From NCBI RefSeq assembly GCF_029873635.1, contig NC_080421.1, positions 3,100,001 to 3,164,000 on the forward strand: a DNA stretch of 64,000 bases. Reading direction: 5' to 3'. The notes beneath the pieces were generated by a model, which was not told the DNA's origin, searched no databases, and worked only from the letters and a program-made list of their open reading frames with translations. Of the stretch, positions 47,201 through 59,400 are shown piece after piece. The stretch is from Malania oleifera (lineage: Eukaryota > Streptophyta > Magnoliopsida > Santalales > Ximeniaceae). Position numbers and translations under genes: made by a program. Numbering within the stretch: position 1 is the first letter of the stretch; every line of letters begins with the position of its first letter.

Positions 47201-50200
47201 GTTTTCTGGAGATAGAATTTCATTGGATTTCTGCACAATAGGAACAAATACTGTTTAAAAAAATCAAAAAACCGCTGCTCTCAAAGGAAATGCATGTATC
47301 TATTTTAATGTCTTCAAATTAATAGAAGTGTCATGGACCCCCAAAATGGGACTCAAGTAAGGGCCGTGTGGCACTTGTTGAGAGCTCTCCCTCGACAAGT
47401 CAGTCAAGTCTCACACGTTCAAGCCTGCAAGCACGAGCACCAGGTGAGTCTCAATACTCAAGAAAAACAAGGAACAATAGGATATCACACGAGCAATATA
47501 TTCTTATACACCGAATAAGACTATAACAATCAGAGACATCACAATCTAAGGCAACAAAACACGACAATGAAAAGGACTACTTGTATTATTCAACTACAAG
47601 AGAATAACCATACAAACGATGACACAGATAATCATATATTCATTCTAAATCCTTGAAGAATACAATTATAGCAGTATCTCACTCCGCCTTTTCCCCATTA
47701 CATTGTCACTCCCTAACATCCTCCCCCACTCATTTTATCGACGTCCTCGTTGATGTGTTGTAGAAGGCCTTCTCACTCTTCTAATGTCGAAGTTGATGTC
47801 GCTGTCTTCGAATTTCTGAAATCTTCAATCTTCTGTATGGCATGCTGAAGGTTTTCTGCCTTTTCCTAACTATTCTCTTCTTCCCCCAGCCCCAGCCACT
47901 GAACCATAAATTGTTGTTGTTGATGACCTTCTGCATTGACGACTCTGTCTGCACTGATCTCCTGGACTTCTTTGTTGACAGGCTGCCTTCTGGATATTGT
48001 TGATCTCCTTAACTTTTATCGGTGCGGATCTGCTTCATCTGTGTGGTATGACTTTAAATTGCTTACATGAAACATGGGATGGATTGGACGTCTGTGGCTT
48101 TTCATCCACTCGGGTTGCTCAAGCCGATAAGATGCATGTCCCACCTTCTCGATCACTCTGATTGGACCTTCGTAATGGTGTAACAGCCTTTTATCCTTGC
48201 CGCGAAGAAAGTGAAATGTCTCTGGTGGCACTTTTACAAGAGCCAGATCTCCAATTTCAAATTGTTGTGGTCGTCTCTTTTTGTCAGCCCATTTCTTCAT
48301 GTGCTTCAATGCTTTTTCTAACTGAGCTCGGGTGATTTCGATGTTTTGCAACCAATTTTCGTGAATTGGTATGCTTTCGGGCAATTTCCTTTGTATGGAC
48401 CATCCAGAGTGTGGGAGAATCGGTTGTTGACCTGTCACAATCTCAAAAGGGCTTTTATTAGTCGCAGGAGATTTCATAGAATTAAAACAGAATTGTGCCG
48501 CGTCCAGTAAAGTAACCCAATTCTTCTAATTGGAGTTAACAAAATGTCGCAAGTATTCTTCCAGCATCCCATTAAAACGTTCGGTTTAACCATCTGTCTA
48601 TGGGTGATAGCTGGTAGACAGATTAAGGTTTGAACCCATCAAGCGAAAGAGTTCACCCCAAAATCCCCCCATGAATCTAACATCCCTATCACTGATTAGG
48701 CTTTCTGGAACACCCCAATATTTCACCACATGCTTGAAGAATAGCTGAGCTGTCTTATTTGTTGAACATGGTTTCGAGACTGGTACGAAAGTTGCATACT
48801 TTGAGAACCGGTCAATCACCACCAAAATTGTGTCATAGTCCTCTACTTTTGGCAACGAGGAAATGAAATCCAAAGAGACACTCTCCCATGGCCTGGCAGG
48901 AACTAGCAATGGCTCTAATAAACCTGAGGTCTTCTTTCTTTGTACCTTGTCTTGTTGACAGATCAAGCAAGTTTTGGTATAACTCATCACATCATCTTGC
49001 ATATTTGGCCAATAGTACCCCTGTGTAATCAATGCTTGAGTTCTTCGCCACCCCGGATGACCAGCCCACAATGTATCATGACACTCTTTTAGTAAGTTTT
49101 TCCTCAAGTTTCCAGCTTTAGGCACATAGACTCTCCTGCCTTTAGTCATTATTAGTCCTTCTTCTACCCAGAATTGTCGTGTCTTCCCTTCTTCTATTAG
49201 TTTGCTTAGTGACTGCGCCTGCTGGTATGTACTTAAATGTTCCTTGATAAGATTCTTCAAAGGTAACCCCACCCTATTAGTTGATAGATGACTGATGAGT
49301 TTCAATGCTGCCAATTCGGTTTTTCTACTTAAAGCATCGGCCACTTCATTCGTCTTTCCTACTTTATATTCAAAATCAAAATTAAATTCAGCTAGCTTCT
49401 CCTGCCAATGGGCTTGTTTTGACGTTAGTCCAGGTTGTGACAAAAAGTGAGTAACTGCCACATTATCGGTTTTACACAAATTTGGACCCCAAGAGATAGT
49501 GCCTCCCTACCCGAAGACAGTGTACCATCGCGAGAAGCTCCTTTTCCTGTGCTGTATAGTTCCGTTCGGCACTCGATAATTTTCTACTTTCAAAAGCAAC
49601 TGGATGCCCTTCCTGCAAGAGAACTTCCCCTAATGCAAAGTCTGAGGCATCTACTTGCACTTCAAACGGCTTTGTCACATCAGGAAGGATTAGCACAGGA
49701 TCTCCTACAATCTTTTCCTTTCATTCAACGAATACTGATTAACACTCTTCTAACCACCCCCATGGTACCCCCTTCCTCAGTAAATTTGTTAACAATACAA
49801 CTCTTCTGGAGTACCCCTTTATAAACTTTCGATAGTAGTTGGCTAGGCCCAAAAAAGATCACAGTTCTCTAACAGATGTAGGTGCTCGCCACTCCTTGAT
49901 GGTTTCTACTTTAGCTGAATCCATCCGTATTTGGCCCTCTCCTCAATGATATGCCCCAAGAATTTAATACGCTTTTGAGCGAAAGTACACTTCTCCCTTT
50001 TTACATATAACTGATTTTCTTTGAGTTTTTGAAAAACCTTTCGAAGATGATCTTTATGTTCTTCTAAGGATGCGTTGAAAACCATTATGTCATCAAGGTA
50101 AACAACCACAAATTGATGAAGGTAGTCCTCAAAAACCTGATTCATTAGAGAACAAAAGGTAGTAGGTGCATTTGTTAGCCCAAAAGGCATGACAAGGAAT

Positions 50201-53200
50201 TCAAATGCTCCATACCGGGTGACACAATTGGTCTTCGGTTCATTTCACTCTACAATGCGCACTTGATGATATCCCGATTTCAAGTCCAGTTTAGTAAAAT
50301 ATCTAGCTATACTTAACTGGTAAAAAATATCAGCAATCAGTAGAATGGGATACTTGTTGCGAATCGTCATCTTATTAAGAGTACGATAATCTACACACAA
50401 GCGCAAACTACCATCTTGTTTCTTCTGGAATAACACTGGGGCCCCAAAAGGTGCTTTTGAAGGACAAATGAACCCTGCTGCAATTAGATCATTCAGTTGC
50501 CTTCTAAGTTTAGCTAACTCAGGCGGCGCCATTCGATAATGGGCACATGCTGACGGCTTTACTCTTGGAAAAAGCTCAATTTCGTGGTCAATTTGTCGTC
50601 GAGGTGGTAAAACCCTAGGTAGCTGTTCTAGGATTACCTCCTTGAATTCTTCTAAAACTTCCTTAATCTCAACTGGATATTTTCCTATCTCTTCATCTTC
50701 TGAGACCATCGGTAGAACCACGAAAGAAGGTTCTTCCCTTTTTACTCCCTTTTTGAATTGGATGGCTAAAAGCAACTTACTCTTATCGAAATTGTTGTAG
50801 GTTACGGGGATCGCACAAGGTGTACTTCCCATTATTACAAGACAATCCGTAGCTGGGATTGGCATTGAGCGTATCACTTAAAGAAAATCCATCCCCAATA
50901 CCACGTCAAAGTCATCGAGGGGTGCCACGGTGAAATCAACTGTTCCAGACCATTACCCCATTTGGCAGGCCACTTTATGTGCCACCCCCACCGTGGTTAA
51001 CACTTGAGAATTCACTACTTTTAACTTACCCACATCCTTATTTACTTGTAATTCTAACAGTTGAGCTTCAGAATCAGCAATGAACTTATGGGTGGCCCCT
51101 GTATCAATCATGGCCTTGATTTTCCTTCCGTTCACAAGTATATCAACGTACATTAACCCCTTCTCTTGAGACTTGTTGGTAACTACTTGGCGCTCTAATG
51201 CCCCCAAAAATCTCAATGCTCCTACCATATTCTGTTGTTCTTCTGGGGTTGTTGTCGGGGTTTTGGTTTCCCCTCGAAGGGCCTTTAAAGCATTCAAAGC
51301 CTTTTGTTCAGGGCACTCCGCCACTCGATGCGGTCCCATGCAAAGAAAACAAGAGACCGGTCGACGCTCTCCACCCCCCGTTCATCCGCCCCTCCACTCC
51401 TTATTCATGGGCGCTCTTTTATCTTTCCAAGAACTATTTGTCTCCCTATTCCTTCCCCCATTTGTGAGCTTATACACTTTACTGGGCCTGGAATCATTAT
51501 TGGCAGACGTAGGAAAATTTCGCTTCCCAGAATTGTCTAAAAAATCATCCAACCGTTCGGCAGCAGCGAGGGCAGAAGAGAGATCACTGGCACCTTGCCG
51601 ACGCAATTCATTCCTTGGCCATGTCTTCAAACCCCGAAGAAAATGAAACAGTCTATTTGATTCGGTCATGTCTATGATGCCCAACATCAAGGCTTGGTAT
51701 TCTCGTACATAACTCCTTATTGAGTCGGTCTGTTGCAATTCCATTACTTTACACTTTGCTATGTACTCCACATTTTCTGGATAGACTTGGGTCTTCAACG
51801 CCTGTTTCAACCCCTCCCACGTGTTAATAATACATCTATTGTGCTGAATATCATTCCATTTAGTTCTTCACCACAATTTTGCATCCTCAACCAGGCATAC
51901 CGTTGCCATATTTACCCGGTCCACTTCTAGATCCACTTGTGAGCACGTGAAGTAGTGCTCCATATCAAAGAAGAAATTGTCCAGCTCCTTTGCATCTCGC
52001 GTACCCCCAAAACTTTTAGGTTCCGGTACCTTCAATCGAAAACCCTCACTTGTATCTACGACCGGCCTTCGGGCTATCTGTGCCATTGCATTCACTTTCA
52101 CAGTTATCTCTTGTAAATCCCTCTAGACCTGGACGACCGCACTTTGGACATTGCCCATCTCCTTCAAATCTTCCTTCAAAGCAGTAATGGACTCCTTAAC
52201 ATCTTCTACAAGGAAATCAAAATTATCCGTTAGCTCCCATAAGGAGGCCTCAAGCTCTATTGGCTCTCCCCGTTGGGACGAAAGAGATGGCAATATGCCC
52301 TCAATATGTTCCAGCCTGCTCTTAAAGGCTTCCAACTGCTCGATACTCTTCTGGAAGGCCTCAAGCTCTCTTGGCTGTTTCTCCAGGGATTTCATACGTG
52401 GAATGAATTTTTCAAGTTCCTCAAGTCTCTCTACAACTTTTGATACCCCATAGAGATTTTCTCTAGGGTTTTCTTCAGCGGCCTCAAGCTCTGTTGGCAC
52501 GCCTTTCTCCTTTATCAATGTTGCCACCAACCCTTGGAGTTCACCGCACATTGTCTCCAGCATTACAAGTTTCGTCTCAAGCGCCTTAATGCGTTCCACT
52601 TTTCCTGACTTGTTTCTCATATTACCACTCAAGTAAGGGCCATGTGGCACTCGTTGAGAGCTCTCCCTCGACAAGTCAGCCAAGTCTCACACGTTCAAGC
52701 CTGCAAGCACGAGCACCAGGTGAGTCTCAATACTCAAGAAAAGTAAGGAACAATAGGATATCACACGAGCAATATATTCTTATACACCGAATAAGACTAT
52801 AACAATCAAAGACATTACAATCCAAGGCAACAAAACACCACAATGAAAAGGACTACTTGTATTATTCAACTACAAGAGAATAACCATACAAACGATAACA
52901 CAGATATTCATATATTCATTCTAAATCCTTGAAGAATACAATTATAGCAGTATCTCACTCCCCCTTTTCCCCATTACATTGTCACTCCCTAACAAGAAGC
53001 CTTATGAGGAGTGTCATGGAGAACATGTTGAGAACTCATTGAAAGAAAAGTGGTTTTGTGAAATATGTTCTTTAAGGTATATGAGTATCTCTCTGGTTAT
53101 TAATTGCATGATAAATTGTAAAAGCAAGTCTTGCTTTGACTATCATCTCATATTTTTGACATGGACTGCATTGAGCTGATTGGATGCATTTTCAGATTCT

Positions 53201-54560
53201 GGTTTAGTCATGAGGATGCAGGTCTGTATCATATTTGTGACTGAGATGGACCAGTTTAGGTCTGGTTTTTCCAATTGTGCAAGATGATATTCCTGTCCTG
53301 GTTTGTCAACAAGCACGTTCTCTTTTACTTTCCCTGGCTTCAATTGGTTTTTAAAGGGTTAGCAATGATGTAGATGTCATAAATGGGGTCTGTGTTATTA
53401 GGTTTACAATTGCCTTGCTTGCATATGCTATTTAGTTTACTCTTAGGAATCTGTGTTGTCTGAATTTCCAGTGCTGGCCTGGAGTTTTATGATGTAAACC
53501 TTAAAATAAATGCTGCCTTTGGATGTGTAAGAATTAAAACTACTATGTGAGTGCCTGTGAAGGTTTGGTGTGAAGTGGTTATAACTCTAATTGAATGACA
53601 GGCTAGACAACTTACTTAGGCATTTCCATGACTAGATTTTGGCATATTGCTTGTGCATGAAGCACGAATGTCTAATTTACTCGATGTAAAATTCCTTGTT
53701 GGTAGATGGCTTTTGAAGTTGGTCATGTGAATTATTTTAGGGACAAATCTTTTCATCATATTGGAAAGCTCTTTATTTTATTTTATTTTATTTTATTTTA
53801 TTTTTATTTTTTTGACATCAAATGATAGTGTAGATGCCTGAAGTTTATACATTTGGTAGAAGAAAATTGTTCTGCATGGAAACGGCCACTGAATCTGATC
53901 ACTTATTTCCCAATACGAGCATTACTTTCTCACGATGCTTGATATGAAACATTTTGTTAGTGTTGAATTTGTCTTGGATCTGCTGATTGGAATATTTTTT
54001 AACTATGCTAATCCTGAAATTTACCATGAATGTTTGGAGTTGAAGGTTGAAAGTTCTGTCTGTTGAAAAGCAATGCTGCCAAGGCAGAAGGCTGCATTTT
54101 GATTGCTTATATTGAGCTTTATTTTTATTTTGTTCTGTGTCACAAACATGACTGAACAAATATCTCTTGTTTTGATCAAAGTACAATTTATTCTAGATCT
54201 TCCACAAAAAAAGTTCATCTTTGAACTAGTGTTTCTAAACACTGTTTCAGCTACTATGTGTGTGTGTGTGTATTTAAAAGAAACCCCAACAAAACGGTAA
54301 AGTTTCCAAATGCAAATTTTTGTTTCTTTCAATGCTTCATATTTGGTGAAAATGTTTGAATGTGATCAAATTTTAATTTGGCAGGGAAGGCTACTGTAAT
54401 AACTGTTGGGGGGCTTGTTGCTGGTGCAGTGGTGGGATCAGCTGTTGAAAACTGGTTGCAAGTGGACATAGTCCCTTTTCTTGGTCTACATTCCCCAGCT
54501 GCTGTAGTAAGCGAATTCATAGTTTTCTCTCAGTTCTTGGTCTCTATGTACTTAAGGTAG
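38289..54560 (+). CDS. CPP1: CHAPERONE-LIKE PROTEIN OF POR1 (CPP1/CDF1), plastid, complete, 3 exons
   Basis: Family knowledge: CPP1 is a plastid membrane protein with a J-like domain that holds and stabilises protochlorophyllide oxidoreductase, the light-dependent step of chlorophyll synthesis. Exons 38289-38642, 46276-46636 and 54385-54560 total 891 nt, or 296 aa, with GT-AG borders and matching phases (0 then 1). Residues 1-70 are rich in A, R, S and P, a likely transit peptide. The J-like region (about 78-137, [20 protein letters not shown], then [15 protein letters not shown]) lacks the HPD motif, as the family does. Four hydrophobic stretches follow at about 183-201, 214-232, 242-262 and 275-294, ending [16 protein letters not shown]. 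Match to Arabidopsis CPP1 from memory is strong throughout exons 2 and 3. Both introns (7.6 and 7.7 kb) carry LTR elements, yet every exon is clean. Confidence 0.96.
39416..39434. repeat. (GA)n microsatellite
   Basis: A short GA run within the copia element of CPP1 intron 1. Confidence 0.85.
43382..43442. repeat. Tandem palindromes built on CTCGCTACTT/AAGTAGCGAG
   Basis: A near-perfect palindrome at 43382-43409 is followed after 4 nt by a perfect one at 43414-43442: 14-bp arms AAATCTCGCTACTT and AAGTAGCGAGATTT around a single C. The mirror copy in the right arm is at 45012-45040. Each could form a tight hairpin in single-stranded DNA or RNA. Confidence 0.9.
43979..44271 (+). pseudogene. Captured 5' fragment of a leucine-rich-repeat (RNI-like) type gene
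   Basis: Exon 1 (43979-44042) encodes [19 protein letters not shown] and ends in phase 1 at a GTAATC donor. A 107-bp intron ends in TTGTAG, and exon 2 (from 44150) continues [20 protein letters not shown], then [12 protein letters not shown], before losing similarity and stopping at 44269-44271. The order '[31 protein letters not shown]' resembles the N-terminus of plant RNI-like/LRR proteins, from memory, so the family call is moderate. Intact splice sites show it was taken as genomic DNA, not from mRNA. The repeat domain is absent, so no normal function is expected. The 5'UTR-like DNA before it (about 43870-43978) may also be captured. Confidence 0.6.
47329..52994 (-). mobile_element. Ty3/gypsy (chromovirus-like) retrotransposon with both LTRs, broken
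   Basis: The left copy, 47329-47718, is the 3' LTR (390 bp); the right copy, about 52605-52994, is the 5' LTR. They are nearly identical over about 365 bp, differing mainly at their left edge. The 5-bp target duplication AGAAG stands at 47324-47328 and 52995-52999. A purine tract GAGTGGGGGAGGA adjoins the 3' LTR. Parts on the minus strand: a coiled-coil-rich gag start (about 52680-52130), gag core (52100-51380), a zinc-knuckle remnant and protease (about 51340-50950, [13 protein letters not shown]), reverse transcriptase (about 50880-49900, VYLDDIMVF), RNase H (about 49700-49300), integrase (about 49300-48500, [13 protein letters not shown]) and a chromo-type tail (about 48250-48016). Several frames remain long. 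It has roughly six to eight breaks and is a fairly young fossil. It lies antisense in CPP1 intron 2. Confidence 0.95.
53773..53812. repeat. (TTTTA)n microsatellite in CPP1 intron 2
   Basis: Seven or so head-to-tail TTTTA units followed by a T run. Confidence 0.9.
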
Positions 54561-56446
54561 GGTTAGTAGAAGATCATAGTGCAGACTTAAAGATAGGAAC
54601 TGTAATTATTTTCTTATTTGCATGATCATACCCGTTATTTTTTCTAGGATGTGTATCATCGCTTATTGTACAAATGGAATGTAGTTGAACCAAATTGGTC
54701 AATAAATTTGCTACAAGTGCTCCAACATGTGCGCATTTTCTTCGGTCTTGTTTTCTTTTGTTTTTTTCCCTGCAAGGGAATGGTGCTGTTCACCATGGTT
54801 CCAGTCTTAACACCAAAGGTCCCAAAAATATTTATACATATGTTACAGGATACAACATAATGCATACCGGATGTTTAAATGCAGGGCTGGCTTGGATCAT
54901 CAAGCCCATGCTTCTCTTGAGAGTATGTGAATCTTCAATTGCTAAATTGTTATGGGAATAGTGGTAAGATGAACCTTCTGAGAGCTTTGAGCTTGTTTTT
55001 CAGTGGTGACCCATGAATTGATAATTCAGGGGGCAGAACAGTAGAAAGGAAGACTTGATAGTTGGGAAAAGCTACCCCCCCAAATCCTCTATTTTCAGTA
55101 AAAACAATTATAGACTCGGTTTAGTTGTTTAAGCAGAATATTTCTTCATTTGTGGTTATATTTGTTTTGCTGGATGTCTACTCTTAGAAGCAAAGTAGTT
55201 GTGGTATAAAGATTTGATAATTTTAGAAGAAAAAATCATTGTCGTCATAAATGATAACACAAAATTTTTTATTGATCCATAGCATGAATTTGACGAGGAA
55301 TGATTATTCTTAAATTACTATTATTATGTTTCATATTTGATGGAATAACACATTTGCATGGTCATTTGTTTTATGGTGACAATAATTCTTCTTTTTAAAT
55401 TATTAAAATACCTATATTATGACCATTATTCCAAAGCATAGATATTTCAATTATCAAATATCATCAAATGTGTATTCTTATGAATAGAATGAATCTAATA
55501 TAAGAATTTGACAGCTTACAAAAAATGTGCTGTCATTGTAAAATAAATAATAATACAATTCTTTTGTTAATTTATTATAAGGAATAGGCAAAGGATTGAC
55601 CATATCAAGATTTTACTATCAAAATGGCTATTCTTATCCAATTTCATGTTTGTTGAAACAACATAAACATTTACAGGAGTAACTTTTGTCTGAGTTATTG
55701 TTTCTCTATACAATTGTTATTACATTCTCACATCATTCTGTTTTTCATAATTCTCTAAATAACCTTTAAGTTTGGTTTGTATATATAAACAAGGGAAGTT
55801 AGTTCAGAATGATTTTGACTAGCCTGAAAAGATCAGCATTTGGGCTATGGAATGATGCCCTTACCCAAGCATAGAACAAAGATATTGTCAGAAACAAGAT
55901 CAGAGTTATTATTTATCACTTTTTAAAGTTCTCCAGCACCAAAAAATATCTGCCTTAAGAGAATTTTTCCACCCTTTGTATTTTGAAGCTTAGGATACCT
56001 ATTTGGGACTCACCAAAAGTTTACACACGGCAACCTTCAAGAGCAGAAATCACGCCTTAGCCACCATTTGTACCAAAGTATTTAAATTAATTATCACTCT
56101 AAGAACTTATAGTAAATATTAATTTCTCAAGCCTCCTAGAGAACTTGAAAATTTGTAATATTGAACACCCATACCACTATTTACAAGGACTGTCCACCTA
56201 CTTGCTGTCTCAATACAACATCCTGGGGCACTTGCCAAGAAAGTAGAGAAATCAGGTAACTTACAAATTCTGCACCAAAATTTTGGGCAATCATTAAATC
56301 TATTGATAATTAACAATCAATAGATCCACTCCACTTAAATTTGCAAAAAACTGTCTTCAAAGAGTCTCAGCGAGCTGCTTCAACACAATTTAATATACAA
56401 ACCTTACTACACAATTCCCCCCCTTTTTTTTTTCTGGCTTCTTGTA
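54561..56446. other. Spacer between convergent CPP1 and DUF632 genes
   Basis: The first few hundred bases are probably the CPP1 3'UTR or flank; the poly-A site was not placed. The rest is AT-rich, with no gene, tRNA or recognised transposon. A C-run stands at 55074-55081. The last 100 bp or so before 56446 are likely 3'UTR of the DUF632 gene on the minus strand. Confidence 0.5.
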
Positions 56447-59400
56447 TCATTTGTTGCTACCCTCATCAATCTGGGAGCCCTCAATGTATGATGGGTTCCC
56501 AACTTCCTGTGTAGTATCACTAAAACTGGTCACAAGGTCATTGTACATTTTCAGAGAAGCCTTGGAGAAATCTGTTAAGGACTCAAAAATCATAGAGAAT
56601 CCCATCTGAAATCCATCCAGCATGACCCTCTGTGTTTCTTGTGTGCAATTGTGGTGTTTTGCTTTTTCTGCATCTAGCTTCATCGTGAAAACATCCAACA
56701 GGTCTTTCTTCTCTGTCAAGTAATCTGGGGCATCTGTGTCCAACTTTGGTTTTGAGATACTGGATTCAAGAACCTTTTTCTCAGCCTTCTGGAACCCTAG
56801 AATTCTTCGATCAAGTTCTTTCGCTAGAGTGTCAACTTTCCTCTTCTGCTGCTGTTCCTCTCCTTGGTGAAGCCACAAGGCTCTCACATCCTTTGCAAAG
56901 CTTTTCATGGCACAGGCAACTGTCTTCTCTGGCAACTTCTCCAAAGAGGCTAGCCAGTCATGGCATATTACAAGCAACAGTGGCCCATTGGCTCGATATG
57001 ATACAGCCTCGCTCCTGCCTCTCGAGTAGGATTCAACTTCTGGAACTACAAACTTGGACAGCCATCCATAGATTGCTTCAATATATGCCTTTTGTGCAGC
57101 AGTGTATTCTGTAAAGCAGGCATGCCAATTCTGAAGCTCAGCTTCAAGTTGAAGTGTTGCAAGTCGGTGAGAATCATTGCAAAATTTTCCAGAGGTGGGA
57201 CAGGCAAAGGCATTCACTTCAGCTAGAATTCTGCTCTGGGTTTCATGGGATTCCAGCATAATTTTCCAGGTTCTCATTAGGCTGCACAACAGAAGGAAAA
57301 ATTGAATCAGAGGAAACTGACAGCTGAAACTTAAATTCCAATGCACTAGATATCTTTGTTTATGTGATGCTTCCTAACCCTTGCAGCAGCTCAACAATTT
57401 GTGGTTGCAGTTCTTCATCCCTTAGTTTCTCAATTCTTTTTGAGATTGACTCGGCGCTTCTAATTGTGACCAAGATTCTAGCATGTAAATCTTTTACTGC
57501 GGCTCTGGTTTTGTCCATGTTGAGTACATCTCCTCTGACATCCTGGTTTCTCAGTTGTGAGCACCTCCTCTCATAGATTTTCCGCATGCTATCTCCAGCC
57601 TGATGGTGAAATAAGCTAACATGTCAAATACAGAAAAAAAATACTAATAAATAATCTTCTTGATTTTGCATTTTAGATTACGTAGTGCAACAATCTGAAC
57701 TAAAATGGAGATAATGATTATGACTTCACAATCTAGCATTCTGGAAAATAAACCATGCATATTATAGCTTCAGCAAGAGGCAGAGGACCACAATCTCAGC
57801 TTAATAGAATCACCTAAAGGAAGGTAAAGAAATTTTAACTCCTTATAAACTGGGAGATCTAAAGGAGATGTGCTACTGGATTTGAAGGAGAAAAAGAAAA
57901 ACCCAGCAGCCAGTCCTGCTGCACTACCCGTTGTTCTGGGAAAACCCTTGTAGCCTCCATTTGTCAAGGAGCAAGAGATGGTCAAGATTAGACATGACAT
58001 GTTTTGAATTTTAGACTGATTTCTGTTCCCTCCCACTCCCTTCTCTCCTTCATCCTCCCTTGTTCTTCCTTTTTCCCTTTATCCTATTTTCCTCTCTCCC
58101 TTTCTCCTCTTTTCCTACATCAGTTTGGTGCCAGAGCCACTTTGATTCATATCTACAATCTTCCACAGTACACTCTTCCGCAAACCAGAACAAAGTTACA
58201 TGCACTTCCATTGCTGATTTTGCTGCCAAAAGTGTTACAGTCACAAGTTACACAGAGCAATCAAGGAAAATTGCAAAATCAGGATACTGTTCATCATCCT
58301 GCAAGTTTACCAGAAAATTACAGTTGTGCTGCTAATTTTCGAATGTCAATTTCACAAACATTGTTGTAGCACTCCCACCACCATCAACAACAAAGACCTC
58401 TAAAAAAGCCCCTCTGCCAAAATCAACGTATTATTCATCTCCTAGGTATGTTGCTCAGGAGGATGGTAAGGCATGTCGATTGTATAAGACCGTTTATGGT
58501 CTTAAGAGCAGTCTCCTCAAGCTTGGTTTGACAAATTTTGTGAGATGGCCTCTACATTTGGTTTCATTCAGTGTTACTCTCATCATTCAATCTTTATTTT
58601 CCAAAACAAGATAAGTGTGGTGCTTCTAGTAGTTTATGTTGATGACATCATCATCACTAGAAGTGACCAGAGCAGGATTGTGGATGTCAAGCAGTGACTT
58701 CAAGAAAAAGATCAGATCAAGGACTGGGTACTCTCAGTTACTTTTTTCTTGATATTGAGATTGTATGGTGAAACAAGGGGTTAAATCTATCTCAATGAAA
58801 ATATACCTTGGACTTGCTATTGCTAAGCGAGATTGCTAAATGAGATTGGTACGTTGGGAGCTAAACCAATTGATACTATGTGGATCCCAGTGTGAAGTTA
58901 CCTAGGGATATTGGATTGGTCCTTGAAGATAAACATTGATATAGGCAATTGGTTGACAAGTGGATCCACCTGACTATCACTAGACTTGGCATTTCCATTG
59001 TAGTCAGGGTGGTGAGTCAGTTTATGGAAAATTCCAACAACCATACTAGGATGTTTGTAAGATTCTAAGGTATCTCAAAGCTTTCCAAGTTGAGGTTTGA
59101 TATATAAATATAATAGAAACTATGAGATCATGGGATACTCTAATGCAGATTGGATTGGCTTAGTTGATGATTGAAGGCCTATTATTGGATAAAGTACACT
59201 TGCGAGAGGTAAGCTTGTTAATTCTTGTAGCAAGAAACAAACTACTATAGCTAGATCTAGTGCTAAAGTAGAATATTAAATCAAGGCTCATGTTACGAGT
59301 GAGCTTATGTAGTTGAAGTCTCTTATGTCAGAGATAGGATTCTTGTTCAAGAAGCCTATGTATATGTTGTGTGATAATCAAGCTGCCATTTATATTGGAA

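Noticed and set aside
51173-51646. Plus-strand open frame of 157 aa
   Set aside because: It is antisense to the gypsy gag/protease region, with no independent support.
54651-54961. Open frames just past the CPP1 stop, considered as a fourth exon
   Set aside because: CPP1 ends with the family's normal C-terminus at 54560. The later frames show no similarity and are probably 3'UTR or spacer.
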